Positions 1-8,597 of a DNA stretch of 34,528 nucleotides are shown here, piece by piece. The position numbers were made by a program, and so were the translations under genes. A model generated the notes under the pieces. The model saw nothing but the letters and a program-made list of their open reading frames with translations. It did no database searches and had not been told where the DNA came from. Each line of letters opens with the position of its first letter. Position 1 is the stretch's first letter. The stretch comes from Pararhodospirillum photometricum DSM 122 (GTDB taxonomy: Bacteria > Pseudomonadota > Alphaproteobacteria > Rhodospirillales > Rhodospirillaceae). The DNA lies in assembly GCF_000284415.1 (NCBI RefSeq), contig NC_017059.1, positions 1,993,977 through 2,028,504 on the forward strand, written 5' to 3'.

Positions 1-378
1 GGGGTAGTCATCCAGCCTAGTGGTTACGTCAATCTTATCCCGTCCGAGATACTCACCCCATGACAGGATCACGTCTGTTTCCTTTTTCTTGCATCGAACA
101 ACCATGAGGACGGGATCGCCATTCCTGCGGGCTCCTCCCATAGAATCAAGGGCAAAGAAGGTGCTTTCAGAGTCGTCTATTGGATCTCTTTCCGTTTTTG
201 TAATCCACCCGGATTCCCGTAAAGATTTTTCCGGCCTGCTTTCTCTTTCCGTTACTGAATCGTAGCACGCCAATCTTTCATTATTATCCTTTATGCTCTT
301 GCAGGACTGATCTCCAGCCAAAGAAGTAAACGGCATCGATATAAGCAATACGACAATAGTGCAGCTTTTAGACTTCAT
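1..378 (-). CDS. VasI/TagO-like secreted protein, C-terminus off the window edge
   Basis: Minus-strand frame open from an ATG at 378 to the left edge, 126 codons, with no stop in the window. A strong GGAGG lies 6 bases before the ATG. Residues 1-22 form a signal peptide (basic MKSK start, hydrophobic core, cleavage near SLAG/DQ). The mature part begins with a Cys-containing CKSIKDNNERLACYD block, then a Trp-containing segment, a DPIDDS motif and a VVRCKKKETDVILSWGEYL block. This pattern matches the VasI/TagO type VI secretion-associated family, whose small periplasmic members also occur in phages. The gene is visibly more AT-rich than its surroundings and runs opposite to the tail gene, as expected of a phage moron. 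No other T6SS gene is present, so a secretion role is not supported here. Family call is from motif memory. Confidence 0.68.
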   Translation of the reverse strand, partial: MKSKSCTIVVLLISMPFTSLAGDQSCKSIKDNNERLACYDSVTERESRPEKSLRESGWITKTERDPIDDSESTFFALDSMGGARRNGDPVLMVVRCKKKETDVILSWGEYLGRDKIDVTTRLDDYP

Positions 379-435
379 CCATCGCCTCCGCTCAAGGTTA
401 GAGCGGCAACCCTGAATCAACGCAGAGCCGAAAAC

Positions 436-467
436 AAGCCGTCACGGGAGACCGTGGCGGCTTTTTT
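436..467 (+). terminator. Rho-independent terminator ahead of the tape-measure gene
   Basis: A 12-bp stem (436-447 with 452-463, one T-G wobble) with a GAGA loop is followed by a T-run to 467. It lies 15 bases before the tape-measure ATG. It would stop plus-strand transcription arriving from the left, so the tail gene would need readthrough or a promoter very close to its start. It may be the end of a cassette inserted between tail genes. Confidence 0.75.
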
Positions 468-482
468 GTTGGAGAGTGCCCA

Positions 483-971
483 ATGGTCGATATCAACCGT
501 CTGGTCCACGAAATTGTGATCGACGACGCCGGTGCCGTGGCCGGCGGGCGCCGGGTTGAGAGCGCTTTCGACCGCCTGAACGCTGCGGCCCAGCGTGGAT
601 CCGGGGCGCTCTCTCAGTTCGATCGGGTGATCGAGGCCAATTCGCGTACTTCGCTGTCGGCAGCGGCCTCTTTGGAGCGCTGGCGCCGTGAGGCAGACCA
701 GACTTACGCTATCAACCAGCGCCTACGGAACGCGCAGCAGGACTTGACCCGGGCATTTCAGCAAGGGTTGGTCTCGCAGGCCGAGGCAAACCGTATGCTT
801 GCCCAGTTGCGGGGGCGGTATATCAGCACAGCCGAGTCCGTGCGCTCCTTGAGTGCGGCGCATAGCGGCATGCTCGGCCCGCTGGGGCAGGTGGTGGGAG
901 CCTTTGGGCGCGTACAGGGGGCCGATGGGGGCCATAGCGGCCGTTGCGGCGACCGGCCTTGGCTTGGGTAG
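483..971 (+). CDS. Phage tail tape-measure protein, N-terminal reading frame (frameshifted)
   Basis: This is the 5' part of the tape-measure gene. ATG at 483 follows GGAG at 471-474. The first ~145 residues (MVDINRLVHEIVIDD.., then helical Ala/Arg/Gln-rich sequence) look like the usual N-terminus of a long-tail tape-measure protein. The frame then turns to unrelated sequence (GGHSGRCGDRPWLG) and stops at 971. The natural continuation, GPMGAIAAVAAT.., lies in the next frame, so one extra G in the GGGGG run at 917-921 explains the break. Removing one base gives one protein of about 1,659 residues from 483 to 5460. The break could be a real mutation or a base-call error. Confidence 0.72.
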   Translation: MVDINRLVHEIVIDDAGAVAGGRRVESAFDRLNAAAQRGSGALSQFDRVIEANSRTSLSAAASLERWRREADQTYAINQRLRNAQQDLTRAFQQGLVSQAEANRMLAQLRGRYISTAESVRSLSAAHSGMLGPLGQVVGAFGRVQGADGGHSGRCGDRPWLG

Positions 972-3900
972 CATTGTTCGCACCGCCGACGGCATGAATA
1001 GCGCACTGGGCAAGCTGTCCGTGGCCACGGGGTCTATTGAAGGTGCCAAGGCAGCTTACGGGGACCTTTACAAGATCGGCCTCCAGACGGGTCAGGCTGT
1101 TGTTGATAGCGCCGGGCAATTCACGCGCTTTTCGATCGCGGCCCAGGCGATTGGCAAGACTAGGGGGGAAGTCGCGCAGTTTGTTGAGACTGTGCAAAAA
1201 TTCGGTGTCGCCTCTGGAATTTCAACGCAAGAGGCCACCAGCGCCGCAATTCAGTTGGGCCAGGGCTTGGCGTCCGATCGGCTCCAGGGCGAAGAACTAA
1301 GGTCCCTCCTTGAGAATATGCCGCTCCTGGCCCAGGCACTGGCAAAACAGCTCGGCGTTCCCATGGGGGCTTTGCGCGAGCTTGGAGCCCAAGGCAAGCT
1401 CACCGGGCGCGTGGTGTTTGACGCACTCCTCCAGGCGACAGATGCGGCCCGAGCGGCATTTAGCAAGATGCCTATGACCGTGGGGCTGGCCGCCGACATC
1501 GCCGGGGTGGCGTGGGACAAGTTCGGCGCGAAAATCGACCATGTTATTGGTCTGTCGGAGGCCCTGAAGGGGACTTTTGCGGGCTTGACCCGACAGATGG
1601 TGGATGAGACCTCTGCCCTGAACCGTACGGTGGACGCCCTCGGAGCGAACTTCGATGGGTTCTCGGCCGCCCAGGTCGCCGGGGTCGGGCTGCTGACGGT
1701 GGCGCTCGGAAAGTTGGGCGCGTCCACGGCGGCCGCTGCTGCCGCACTGCCTGGGTATGCCAAAGCTGCCATCAGCAACGTTATCGCCTCCAAAAGCCAA
1801 GCCGCCGCCGCGCTTGCCCAGGCTCAGGCCGATCAGGTCGCCACCGCTGCGACGTTGGGGCGGATCAACGCCAACGTTTCGTTCACGCAGTCGCAATTGG
1901 CTGTTACCCGCGCTGAAATCGCGGCAGAGCAGGTAAGAAAAGCGGCGCAGATCAACAACATCGGCCGGCTGGCCCGTCAAAGAGAGATTATGGACCTGCG
2001 GCGGATCGAAGCCGTTCAGCTTCAGACGTTGTCCGCACACACCACGGCCTTGAGCGCGGCGATGAACGCAGATGCTGCCGCTCAGGGTCGAGTCACGGCC
2101 GCTATTGATGCCCAGGCCGCCGCCATTGCCCGCACGGGCGTTGCCGCCCGCGTCGCGGCCGGCGCACAGAAGGCTTTTGCATCCACCGTCGCATTTTTCG
2201 GCGGGCCATTGGGGGCGGCGCTGACTGTGGCGGCTGGCGCGACCCTCTTGCTCGCCACCCGGCAGACCGAGGCAGAGCAGGCTGCGGAAAGCCTTCGCTT
2301 GGCAAGCGACACCCTGTCCAACAGCGTTGCAGGTCAAGCCTCAAGCATTCAGGACCTGATCGAAAAATACAAAAACCTGAGCGTCGAGCAGTCTGCTGTT
2401 GAAATTACAAAGCAGCAGTCAATCATTGCCGACGCCACGCGCTCCATCCAAAGCAGCATGGAGAGGTTGACGCTTTCCCTCGTTGAAGGACTTACTCTCG
2501 GAATTGGCCCGTATACTGCAGACCTAAACCGCCTTGGGGCGGGGTTTTACACAGGCTCCGACAGTGTCGGCGCCTACACTCTGAAAATCCGCGAGTTTGC
2601 AAACGTAATTGGCGGGGAGGGGCGCGACAATATTTTGGCGTGGCTGGCCTCGACAAGTAGCGCGAACCAGAAGATGCAAGAGGCGCGCGACCAGTACGGC
2701 ATGGCCTCCGACCGGGTGAAGGTGCTTTCTGGGACGATGGACGAGGCAGCCTTCACTGCCAAGTGGCTTGGTCGGAGCGGGCAGGAAGCCGCCGACGGCA
2801 TCAGGGCGATGGGCGACGCTGCGTCTCCGGCGATGCAGAAGTTTGAGGCGCTGCAAACCGAAGCTATTCGCCTCAGTGCTGCTCAGAGGGCCTTGAAGGC
2901 CGAAGGACTGAAGGCCGCTCAAGATACCCTGGCCCGATTTGAGATGTCTGATCTTCCGGGATCTGAAGACCTTGATATCAATGATATCAATGAGTTTTTA
3001 CGCCTGAAAGGCGTCGTCGAAAGGGCGCAGGCCGATATCAAGGCGGCTCAAGACGCGGCGACAAAGAGCGCTAAGGAGGGGGCGAGGGCCGCCAAGGACT
3101 ACGCTAAAGACCTCCAGTCGCTCAAAGATGAACTCGACCCCGTCGGCGCCGCCACGCGGAAATACCAGGAAGATCTGGCCGTCCTCACCAAAGCCGGCTT
3201 GGCGAACGGCGACATGGCCGAAGTGCTGCGTCGTCGCTACGACGAGGACCTGAAGCGCGCCATGGAAGAAGCGCGCACGCCTGCCGAGAAGCTGGCGGCT
3301 TCTTTCGATGAGACCACCAAGGCGCTCGAATTTCAGAACGAGATCCTCTCGCTCGAGATGTCCGGCCGCACCCGCGAGGCCGGCCTTTTGGAGGCGGAAG
3401 CCGCACTGCGCGACAAACTGGGCACCGCCATCGACAAAAACAGCGACAAATACCAGCAGTGGCTTGCGGCGTACAACCAACAAGCGGCGCTTAAGGAACA
3501 GCAAAAGGCCATCGAACAGCAGCAAAAGCAGTTCGAGGACATGGTTGATAACGTCACCAAGTATGGCGCTGATCGTCTTGTTGATGGTCTGTTCTCGGAT
3601 ACGCGCCAGTCCTGGTCCGACATGCTCAAGGGCATGCTGCGCGATTTTGGCGCCTTCTTGGTTCGCGCCGCCGCCGAAGCTGCCTTGCGCCCGATCGCGG
3701 TGCGAATGGTTGCTGCCCTAACCGGCACCGGCGCGGCGGCCACCACAGCGGCCGGGGCTGCGTCTGTTGCTGGCGCATCGTCGGGCGGCTTTGGGATCGG
3801 CGACATGCTCGGGGTCGGGTCGTCGCTGTCGTCTGGTATGTCCACCAGCTTGGGCACGCAGTTTGTGACGGGCTCGGTTGGACAGACCTTAGGCTTGTCC

Positions 3901-5460
3901 AGTGTCACACCCGTTGGTGCGGCAATTGGTGGGGCTAGCGGCCCAACCAACTTGATCGGCCCCGGGCTCGCCGCCGGAACGCCGGCGATGAGCGTGACAG
4001 GCCTCGGCTCCGCCCTGGCCGGCGGCATCAACGCCAGTCCCTGGGGTATTGTGGGCAGTCTTGGCGCCTCCCTCCTGGGGTTCAAGGGCTCGGGGAATAT
4101 GCTGATCGACACCGGGCTGGGGGTCCTGGGCTCGGTCGGCGGCGGCATGGCGGGCACCGCTGTCGGCACCGCACTCGGCGCCACGGCGGGCTCGACTTTA
4201 GGGGCGGTGGCCGGCCCGATCGGGGCGGTGGCCGGGGCCTTCTTGGGGTCCGCCCTCTCTGGGCTGTTCAAAAGCAAGACGCCAAACCCCAATGCCGCGG
4301 TCCTTTTCACGACATCGGAGGCCGGCGCCACGACTAACGCCTATGGGGCGAAGCACCTTAAAGAAGACGAATACAAAAGTGTGCTTGACCCTATTGTGTC
4401 GGCGGCGGATTCTATTGTCAAAATGTCTGGAGGCACGCTGACTGAATTTGCTTCGTCTATTGGCTATGGTCGGAAAAAGAATGTCGGCACTGGCTGGTAC
4501 AATGGTCAAAATGTTGTGGATATTGAAACCGCCGTCGCGCTTTATATGCGAGATCTTGGAAAAAACCTCCAAGACGTTGACCCGCTCGTCACGAAGGTCT
4601 TGAACGCCGCCACAAAAGCAAACATTGGCACCATCGTCGAAGACGTGAAGTATGCGTTGAATTTCAACGATACGCTCTACGCCCTGAAAAACGGGACCAC
4701 AGATGTGGCAAGCACAATCACGTCTACGGTCAAGACAAGCTTGTCAGAGGCGCGCCAATACCTGGGCGAATTCAACGCCACGGCCGCGCGCCTTGGGTTT
4801 GACACGGCCGCCGCGACAGAGGCAAGCCGGGCCTACGTCGAGCAGCTCGTTGGAATTCGCGCCGTAACTCCAGTTGCGGGAGAAGTTACCCAGCAAATGC
4901 AAAAACTGGTCGCCACCATGGAAAATGTCGGGCCGCTCTTGGCGGACTACGGCATTGCCCAGGGAGACGCGCAGGCCGCGATGACCAAGCAGGTGGATGT
5001 ATTGCTCGGGATTACTGATGCGGAGCCGGAGTTGTCGGACCTTGCGAAGACCGTGAAAGACGCGCGCGCCGCCTTTGCCTTACTAGCCGAGAATGCCGCC
5101 GATTTTGGGCTGAGCGCCGCCCAGGCGGCAGATAAGGTCGCGATTGCGACAGCAAAAATTGCTGAAAACGTCAACAAAACGCTGACAGCCACGTCTCGTG
5201 AACTTAATAACAAAGGATACCTGAACGAAATCGAAAGCATCGCGGCAACAGCAGATCGGTCTATTGCCGAAATTGTCGATGCTGGGGGCGATGGAGCGTT
5301 GGCTACTCGCAATATCGCCGACCAGGTCCGTAATGAAGTGGACAGCTTAGGGCTCGACGCCCTGCGCGCTCTCCAAACGCAATACCAAGCCACCGCGACG
5401 ACGACCGAAGGCGCGCGCTACCTGCTGCTTTTATTGGCCTCCCTTCCCCCTCCTTTTTGA
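925..5460 (+). CDS. Phage tail tape-measure protein, main reading frame
   Basis: This is the large remainder of the tape-measure protein, which sets tail length in siphophage or myophage-like tails. The frame is open from 853; 925 is the first ATG inside the conserved sequence. It starts with the tape-measure N-terminal domain (IVRTADGMNSALGKLS.., ELRSLLENMPLLAQALAK.., AWDKFGAKIDHVIGL). Then come Ala-rich helices, a hydrophobic segment (FFGGPLGAALTVAAGATLLLA), Gln/Lys/Glu coiled-coil stretches (QQKAIEQQQKQFEDMVDN), a WSDMLKGMLRDFGAFLVRAA block and long Gly/Ala zipper segments near 4000-4270. The last residues, LLLLLASLPPPF, are encoded partly by a palindrome, and no tail genes follow, so the natural C-terminus has probably been lost. 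No head, lysis or integrase genes are in the window. Confidence 0.8.
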   Translation: MGAIAAVAATGLGLGSIVRTADGMNSALGKLSVATGSIEGAKAAYGDLYKIGLQTGQAVVDSAGQFTRFSIAAQAIGKTRGEVAQFVETVQKFGVASGISTQEATSAAIQLGQGLASDRLQGEELRSLLENMPLLAQALAKQLGVPMGALRELGAQGKLTGRVVFDALLQATDAARAAFSKMPMTVGLAADIAGVAWDKFGAKIDHVIGLSEALKGTFAGLTRQMVDETSALNRTVDALGANFDGFSAAQVAGVGLLTVALGKLGASTAAAAAALPGYAKAAISNVIASKSQAAAALAQAQADQVATAATLGRINANVSFTQSQLAVTRAEIAAEQVRKAAQINNIGRLARQREIMDLRRIEAVQLQTLSAHTTALSAAMNADAAAQGRVTAAIDAQAAAIARTGVAARVAAGAQKAFASTVAFFGGPLGAALTVAAGATLLLATRQTEAEQAAESLRLASDTLSNSVAGQASSIQDLIEKYKNLSVEQSAVEITKQQSIIADATRSIQSSMERLTLSLVEGLTLGIGPYTADLNRLGAGFYTGSDSVGAYTLKIREFANVIGGEGRDNILAWLASTSSANQKMQEARDQYGMASDRVKVLSGTMDEAAFTAKWLGRSGQEAADGIRAMGDAASPAMQKFEALQTEAIRLSAAQRALKAEGLKAAQDTLARFEMSDLPGSEDLDINDINEFLRLKGVVERAQADIKAAQDAATKSAKEGARAAKDYAKDLQSLKDELDPVGAATRKYQEDLAVLTKAGLANGDMAEVLRRRYDEDLKRAMEEARTPAEKLAASFDETTKALEFQNEILSLEMSGRTREAGLLEAEAALRDKLGTAIDKNSDKYQQWLAAYNQQAALKEQQKAIEQQQKQFEDMVDNVTKYGADRLVDGLFSDTRQSWSDMLKGMLRDFGAFLVRAAAEAALRPIAVRMVAALTGTGAAATTAAGAASVAGASSGGFGIGDMLGVGSSLSSGMSTSLGTQFVTGSVGQTLGLSSVTPVGAAIGGASGPTNLIGPGLAAGTPAMSVTGLGSALAGGINASPWGIVGSLGASLLGFKGSGNMLIDTGLGVLGSVGGGMAGTAVGTALGATAGSTLGAVAGPIGAVAGAFLGSALSGLFKSKTPNPNAAVLFTTSEAGATTNAYGAKHLKEDEYKSVLDPIVSAADSIVKMSGGTLTEFASSIGYGRKKNVGTGWYNGQNVVDIETAVALYMRDLGKNLQDVDPLVTKVLNAATKANIGTIVEDVKYALNFNDTLYALKNGTTDVASTITSTVKTSLSEARQYLGEFNATAARLGFDTAAATEASRAYVEQLVGIRAVTPVAGEVTQQMQKLVATMENVGPLLADYGIAQGDAQAAMTKQVDVLLGITDAEPELSDLAKTVKDARAAFALLAENAADFGLSAAQAADKVAIATAKIAENVNKTLTATSRELNNKGYLNEIESIAATADRSIAEIVDAGGDGALATRNIADQVRNEVDSLGLDALRALQTQYQATATTTEGARYLLLLLASLPPPF

Positions 5461-5498
5461 AAAGCGCGCTTTTCAAAAAGGAGGGGGAAGGGAGGCCA
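5435..5498. repeat. Perfect 64-bp palindrome with no spacer
   Basis: 32-base arms meet between 5466 and 5467 with no mismatch and no loop; the core is GAAAAGCGCGCTTTTC. The left arm carries the last codons and stop of the tape-measure frame. The right arm leads into chromosomal DNA. There is no T-run after it, so it is not a standard terminator. It marks the prophage/chromosome boundary. Confidence 0.95.
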
Positions 5499-5513
5499 TG
5501 AACAGAAGAAAAA

Positions 5514-5561
5514 GGGGTCTGGGGCATCGCCCCAGGTGGGGTCCGGGGCGACAGCCCCGAG
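5514..5561. repeat. Double GC hairpin after the DUF1848 gene
   Basis: Two adjacent hairpins: CTGGGGC/GCCCCAG (5519-5525 with 5529-5535) and CGGGGC/GCCCCG (5544-5549 with 5554-5559). Both are preceded by GGGGTCYGGGGC, so the unit is repeated in tandem. It touches the stop of the minus-strand DUF1848 gene and is likely its terminator or a dispersed repeat. Confidence 0.6.
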
Positions 5562-6398
5562 TCACCCGCTCCGCCCCACCCCTCGCGTTGCGTAACACAT
5601 CACACACCCGCGGTGGCAGGTATCGTAGGCGCCGATGTCGCGGGCTTCGGCGCATCCGCATCCCGGGCGTTGGGGTTTGGGTTTAGCGGCGATGAGGCGG
5701 CCGCCGAGATCGGAGAGGCGTTGGGCGTCGATGCAAGTGGCGGCCTGGCTGCCCGGCACGTCCATTGCCGCCTGGGCGCAGACGCTAAAGCGCAGACCAA
5801 GCGCGGTGGCCTCGGCGGCCATGTCGCCCAGCAGGGCCCGTTTTTCCGTCTCGTCGGGGTCACGCCAGGAGAAGCCGCCGCTTCGGGCCAGATGATTGAG
5901 GCGGACCTGGGCCTTGCGATAGGGGTGGAACCACGACACCACCACCTCGTCGGCGAGGCCTTGGCGGGCCACGGCGTGGGCGAGTCTGGCAAACTGCTGG
6001 CGATGGAAGGCCGGCGGCGTCTCGCTGGTGATCAACACCGGATCGTAGCGCCACACCAAGGCGCGCGGGCCATAGAGCCGCCGGATCTCGGCCATGACGC
6101 GCAAGGCCGGGCCAAGACCGATGCGCCGGGGCTCCAAGAGTCCAGGATAGCCGGTAAGGGACATCTGGACGACAAACGGCACGCCCTGACCCCGCACCAC
6201 GGCCAGCGCCTCGAGAAAGGGCTGGGGGTCGCGGGTCCAGAACACATAGCCCGACACTCGCGAGGGATGGAGCGAAACGAGGCTGGGCGTGCCGCTGTAG
6301 GGGTTGGGCACCGCGACGTCGCCCGCCGCCAGCCGTTCGAGAAACCAGCGGCCGTGATAGGCGGGCAGATCGGTGCGGTAGCTGGCCGAAATGATCAC
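5562..6398 (-). CDS. DUF1848 family protein
   Basis: 278 residues, starting at GTG 6398 in a GTGA overlap with the stop of the upstream lipid kinase gene, so the two are translationally coupled. The protein begins VIISASYRTDLPAYHG and contains NPYSG, VFWTRDPQPF, WRYDPVL and WFHPYRKA blocks. It ends with a cysteine cluster, CGCAEARDIGAYDTCHRGC followed by VMCYA. This architecture is typical of DUF1848, whose C-terminal cysteines suggest an iron-sulfur cluster and which is sometimes likened to radical SAM or repair-photolyase-associated proteins. The biochemical function is unknown. A longer upstream frame exists but overlaps the kinase and lacks family similarity, so the GTG is preferred. Confidence 0.85.
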   Translation of the reverse strand: MIISASYRTDLPAYHGRWFLERLAAGDVAVPNPYSGTPSLVSLHPSRVSGYVFWTRDPQPFLEALAVVRGQGVPFVVQMSLTGYPGLLEPRRIGLGPALRVMAEIRRLYGPRALVWRYDPVLITSETPPAFHRQQFARLAHAVARQGLADEVVVSWFHPYRKAQVRLNHLARSGGFSWRDPDETEKRALLGDMAAEATALGLRFSVCAQAAMDVPGSQAATCIDAQRLSDLGGRLIAAKPKPQRPGCGCAEARDIGAYDTCHRGCVMCYATRGVGRSG

Positions 6399-7411
6399 GC
6401 GCCGGCGTCGTTGCCCGGGGCCCAGTCCGGGACGATCAGGGAAACGGGCTGGGGGGTCATGACGATCTCGACCGGCATGTGGGCGATGGTGTCGCCGTCG
6501 GCTTGCAAGGGCTCGGCGTCCTGGAGATGGATCCGCACCCGCGTCGCCTCGATCACCCGCACATCGGGCAAGTGCTCCAGGCGCCCCAGCATCAACCACG
6601 CGCCGTAGCGGGCCGCGTTGATCAGGCCGGGTCGGGTCAGGACCACCACCTGGAAGGTCGGCTGGGAGATGTCGGCCCGGGGCGCGGCAACAAAGGGGCC
6701 GCCGTAATGGCGCCCGTTGCAGACCACCACGGTGGAGGCTTCGGCCTCGATCTCGCGGCCGTCGGGGGTGGTGACGCTCACCAGACACGAGGGGAAAGTA
6801 TAGCGAAACGCCCGATGGAACGCGCCCCAGGCATAGGCCAGGGCGCCGGTGCGGCGCTTGAGCCCGAGGTCCACCGTATCGACCACGTGAGCATCGAAAC
6901 CAGCCCCGGCCATCATGACAAAGCGGCGCGGCCCGCCCAGCGGCGTCTCCGCCGAGCCTCGCACCTCGCCCAGATAGAGGGGGCGCAGCCGCCCGGTGGC
7001 GATCACCTGGGCCGCGTGTTCCGGGCGACGCGGCACGCCGGCCTCAATGGCCAGGACATTGGCTGTCCCCAGCGGGATTACCCCGAGTGCAACCGCGCTG
7101 CCCACGAGGCCGTTTGCGACTTCGTTGATGGTGCCGTCGCCGCCGGCGGCCACCACCACGTCCACATCGCCCCGGGCCACCGCCTCCCGCGCGAGGCGGG
7201 TGGCGTCGCCCGGCCGCTCGGTCAGGGCCCAGCGCACCGGACAGCCCAGGCTTTCCAGGCGTGCCACCGCGCGGCGGACCCGCTGGCCGCGTCCCTGACC
7301 CGCCGCCGGGTTGGCGATCAGGCACACCCGCCGAGGCTGGGCTTGGGGCGCAGGAGCCGAGGTCAGGGCCAACACCCCATCGGCGAAACGTTGAAGGGAC
7401 TTGGCAGGCAT
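6395..7411 (-). CDS. Diacylglycerol/sphingosine-kinase family lipid kinase (YegS/DgkB-like)
   Basis: 338 residues from ATG 7411, which has AAGGA 7 bases upstream. An in-frame ATG at 7468 would add 19 Pro/Arg-rich residues with a weaker ribosome site. The kinase domain shows LIANPAAGQGRG near the N-terminus (nucleotide-binding NP motif), the catalytic VVAAGGDGTINEVANGL loop, PLGTANVLA, and a C-terminal beta-sandwich with VVVCNGRHYGG and a DGD-type element (LQADGDTIAHMPVEI). The family phosphorylates lipid hydroxyls, typically diacylglycerol to phosphatidic acid, at the cytoplasmic membrane face. It is coupled to the DUF1848 gene and divergent from a phosphoesterase and a glycosyltransferase, which suggests a membrane-lipid locus. 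The true lipid substrate cannot be read from sequence. Confidence 0.87.
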   Translation of the reverse strand: MPAKSLQRFADGVLALTSAPAPQAQPRRVCLIANPAAGQGRGQRVRRAVARLESLGCPVRWALTERPGDATRLAREAVARGDVDVVVAAGGDGTINEVANGLVGSAVALGVIPLGTANVLAIEAGVPRRPEHAAQVIATGRLRPLYLGEVRGSAETPLGGPRRFVMMAGAGFDAHVVDTVDLGLKRRTGALAYAWGAFHRAFRYTFPSCLVSVTTPDGREIEAEASTVVVCNGRHYGGPFVAAPRADISQPTFQVVVLTRPGLINAARYGAWLMLGRLEHLPDVRVIEATRVRIHLQDAEPLQADGDTIAHMPVEIVMTPQPVSLIVPDWAPGNDAGA

Positions 7412-7694
7412 GGCGTAATCCTTGGGAAGGCGGGGAGTCCGGGGAGAGGGGGCGTTCACTCGGGCCATGCTGCCTGCCCTCGGGAAGGACGGGAGCTAAA
7501 GGCGCTCTGAGTGCGCTTTAAAGATAGGAGTGTTTCAGTTCCGAGGCAAGGGTGTTAAACAATCTTTGCGCTGCGGGAAACGGATGGCCGAGGGGTCTCG
7601 CGACACGGTACAACGCCGCCAGCCGCCCGCCCGGAGCCTCGCCCCGCCCCCGGACGAATCTTGGACCACGGATCACGGATGTGCAGCCACGGCC

Positions 7695-8561
7695 ATGAGC
7701 GACCCCACCCGCTACCGCGCGATTTTCCTCTCTGATGTTCACCTGGGAACCCGGGGCTGCAAAGCCGAGTTCCTGCTGGATTTCCTGCGACACACCGAGT
7801 CCGATACCCTGTATCTGGTTGGGGATATCGTGGACGGCTGGCGCCTGCGCAAGAGCTGGCATTGGCCCCAGGCCCACAACGACGTGATCCAGAAGCTGCT
7901 GCGCAAGGCGCGCAAGGGCAGCCAGGTGATCTTCGTGCCCGGCAATCATGACGAGTTCGCGCGCGGCTATTGTGATGCCGAATTCGGCGGCATTACCGTG
8001 GTGCGCGAGGCGATCCACGAAGCGGCCGATGGTCGGCGCTATCTGGTGGTGCACGGCGACGAGTTCGACGGCGTGGTCAAATACGCCAAGTGGCTGGCCC
8101 ACCTGGGGGATTTCGCCTACAACATCCTCCTGGAAATCAATCACTGGTTCAATCGGGCCCGCCGCCGCCTGGGTCTGCCCTACTGGTCCTTGTCCAAGTA
8201 CCTGAAGCACAAGGTCAAGAACGCCGTCAAATTCATCGACGACTTTGAAACCTCGATGGCCGACCTTGCCCGTCGTCGTAACCTCAACGGCATTGTCTGC
8301 GGCCATATCCATCAGGCCGAAATGCGTCTGGTGGGGGATATCCTGTATTGCAACGATGGCGACTGGGTGGAAAGTTGTACCGCCCTCGTGGAACACTTCG
8401 ACGGTCGCATGGAAATCATCCACTGGTCCGATGTGCGTCACCTCTCGATGTTCGATGCCTACGCCGGCGCCCGCCATGATGCCGACAGCGCCGAAACCCC
8501 AGGGGAGGCCCTGGCCCACGCCCGCGAGGACGAGGCGGACCGCTTGGTCAGCGTGCCCTGA
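7695..8561 (+). CDS. LpxH-like metallophosphoesterase (UDP-2,3-diacylglucosamine diphosphatase family)
   Basis: 288 residues from ATG 7695. The calcineurin-like metal-binding motifs come in order: SDVHLG (D14, H16), GDIVDGW (D44), GNHDE (N84, H85, D86), VVHGDEFD and GHIHQAE. The frame is open back to 7530 but only the part from MSDPTRY looks like family sequence. The family includes LpxH, which splits UDP-2,3-diacylglucosamine to lipid X, but this branch is longer than E. coli LpxH (about 240 residues), with an insertion rich in Trp, Lys and Arg. It is usually annotated only by family and may act on another lipid pyrophosphate or phosphate. The glycosyltransferase follows 36 bases downstream on the same strand. 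Confidence 0.85.
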   Translation: MSDPTRYRAIFLSDVHLGTRGCKAEFLLDFLRHTESDTLYLVGDIVDGWRLRKSWHWPQAHNDVIQKLLRKARKGSQVIFVPGNHDEFARGYCDAEFGGITVVREAIHEAADGRRYLVVHGDEFDGVVKYAKWLAHLGDFAYNILLEINHWFNRARRRLGLPYWSLSKYLKHKVKNAVKFIDDFETSMADLARRRNLNGIVCGHIHQAEMRLVGDILYCNDGDWVESCTALVEHFDGRMEIIHWSDVRHLSMFDAYAGARHDADSAETPGEALAHAREDEADRLVSVP

Positions 8562-8597
8562 CCCCCTTTCTCCCAGACTCTCGACGAAGGCCCTCTC

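Noticed and set aside
20..265. 81-residue plus-strand ORF at the left end
   Set aside because: It is antisense to the VasI-like gene, which has a signal peptide, ribosome site and family motifs.
910..935. Programmed frameshift in the tape-measure gene
   Set aside because: Tail-assembly frameshifts occur in the genes before the tape measure (G/GT type) and use slippery heptamers; the break here is inside the tape-measure domain at a G-run.
5498..5686. Arg-rich 62-residue plus-strand ORF after the palindrome
   Set aside because: It reads through the double GC hairpin and the antisense of the DUF1848 gene; no ribosome site or family similarity.
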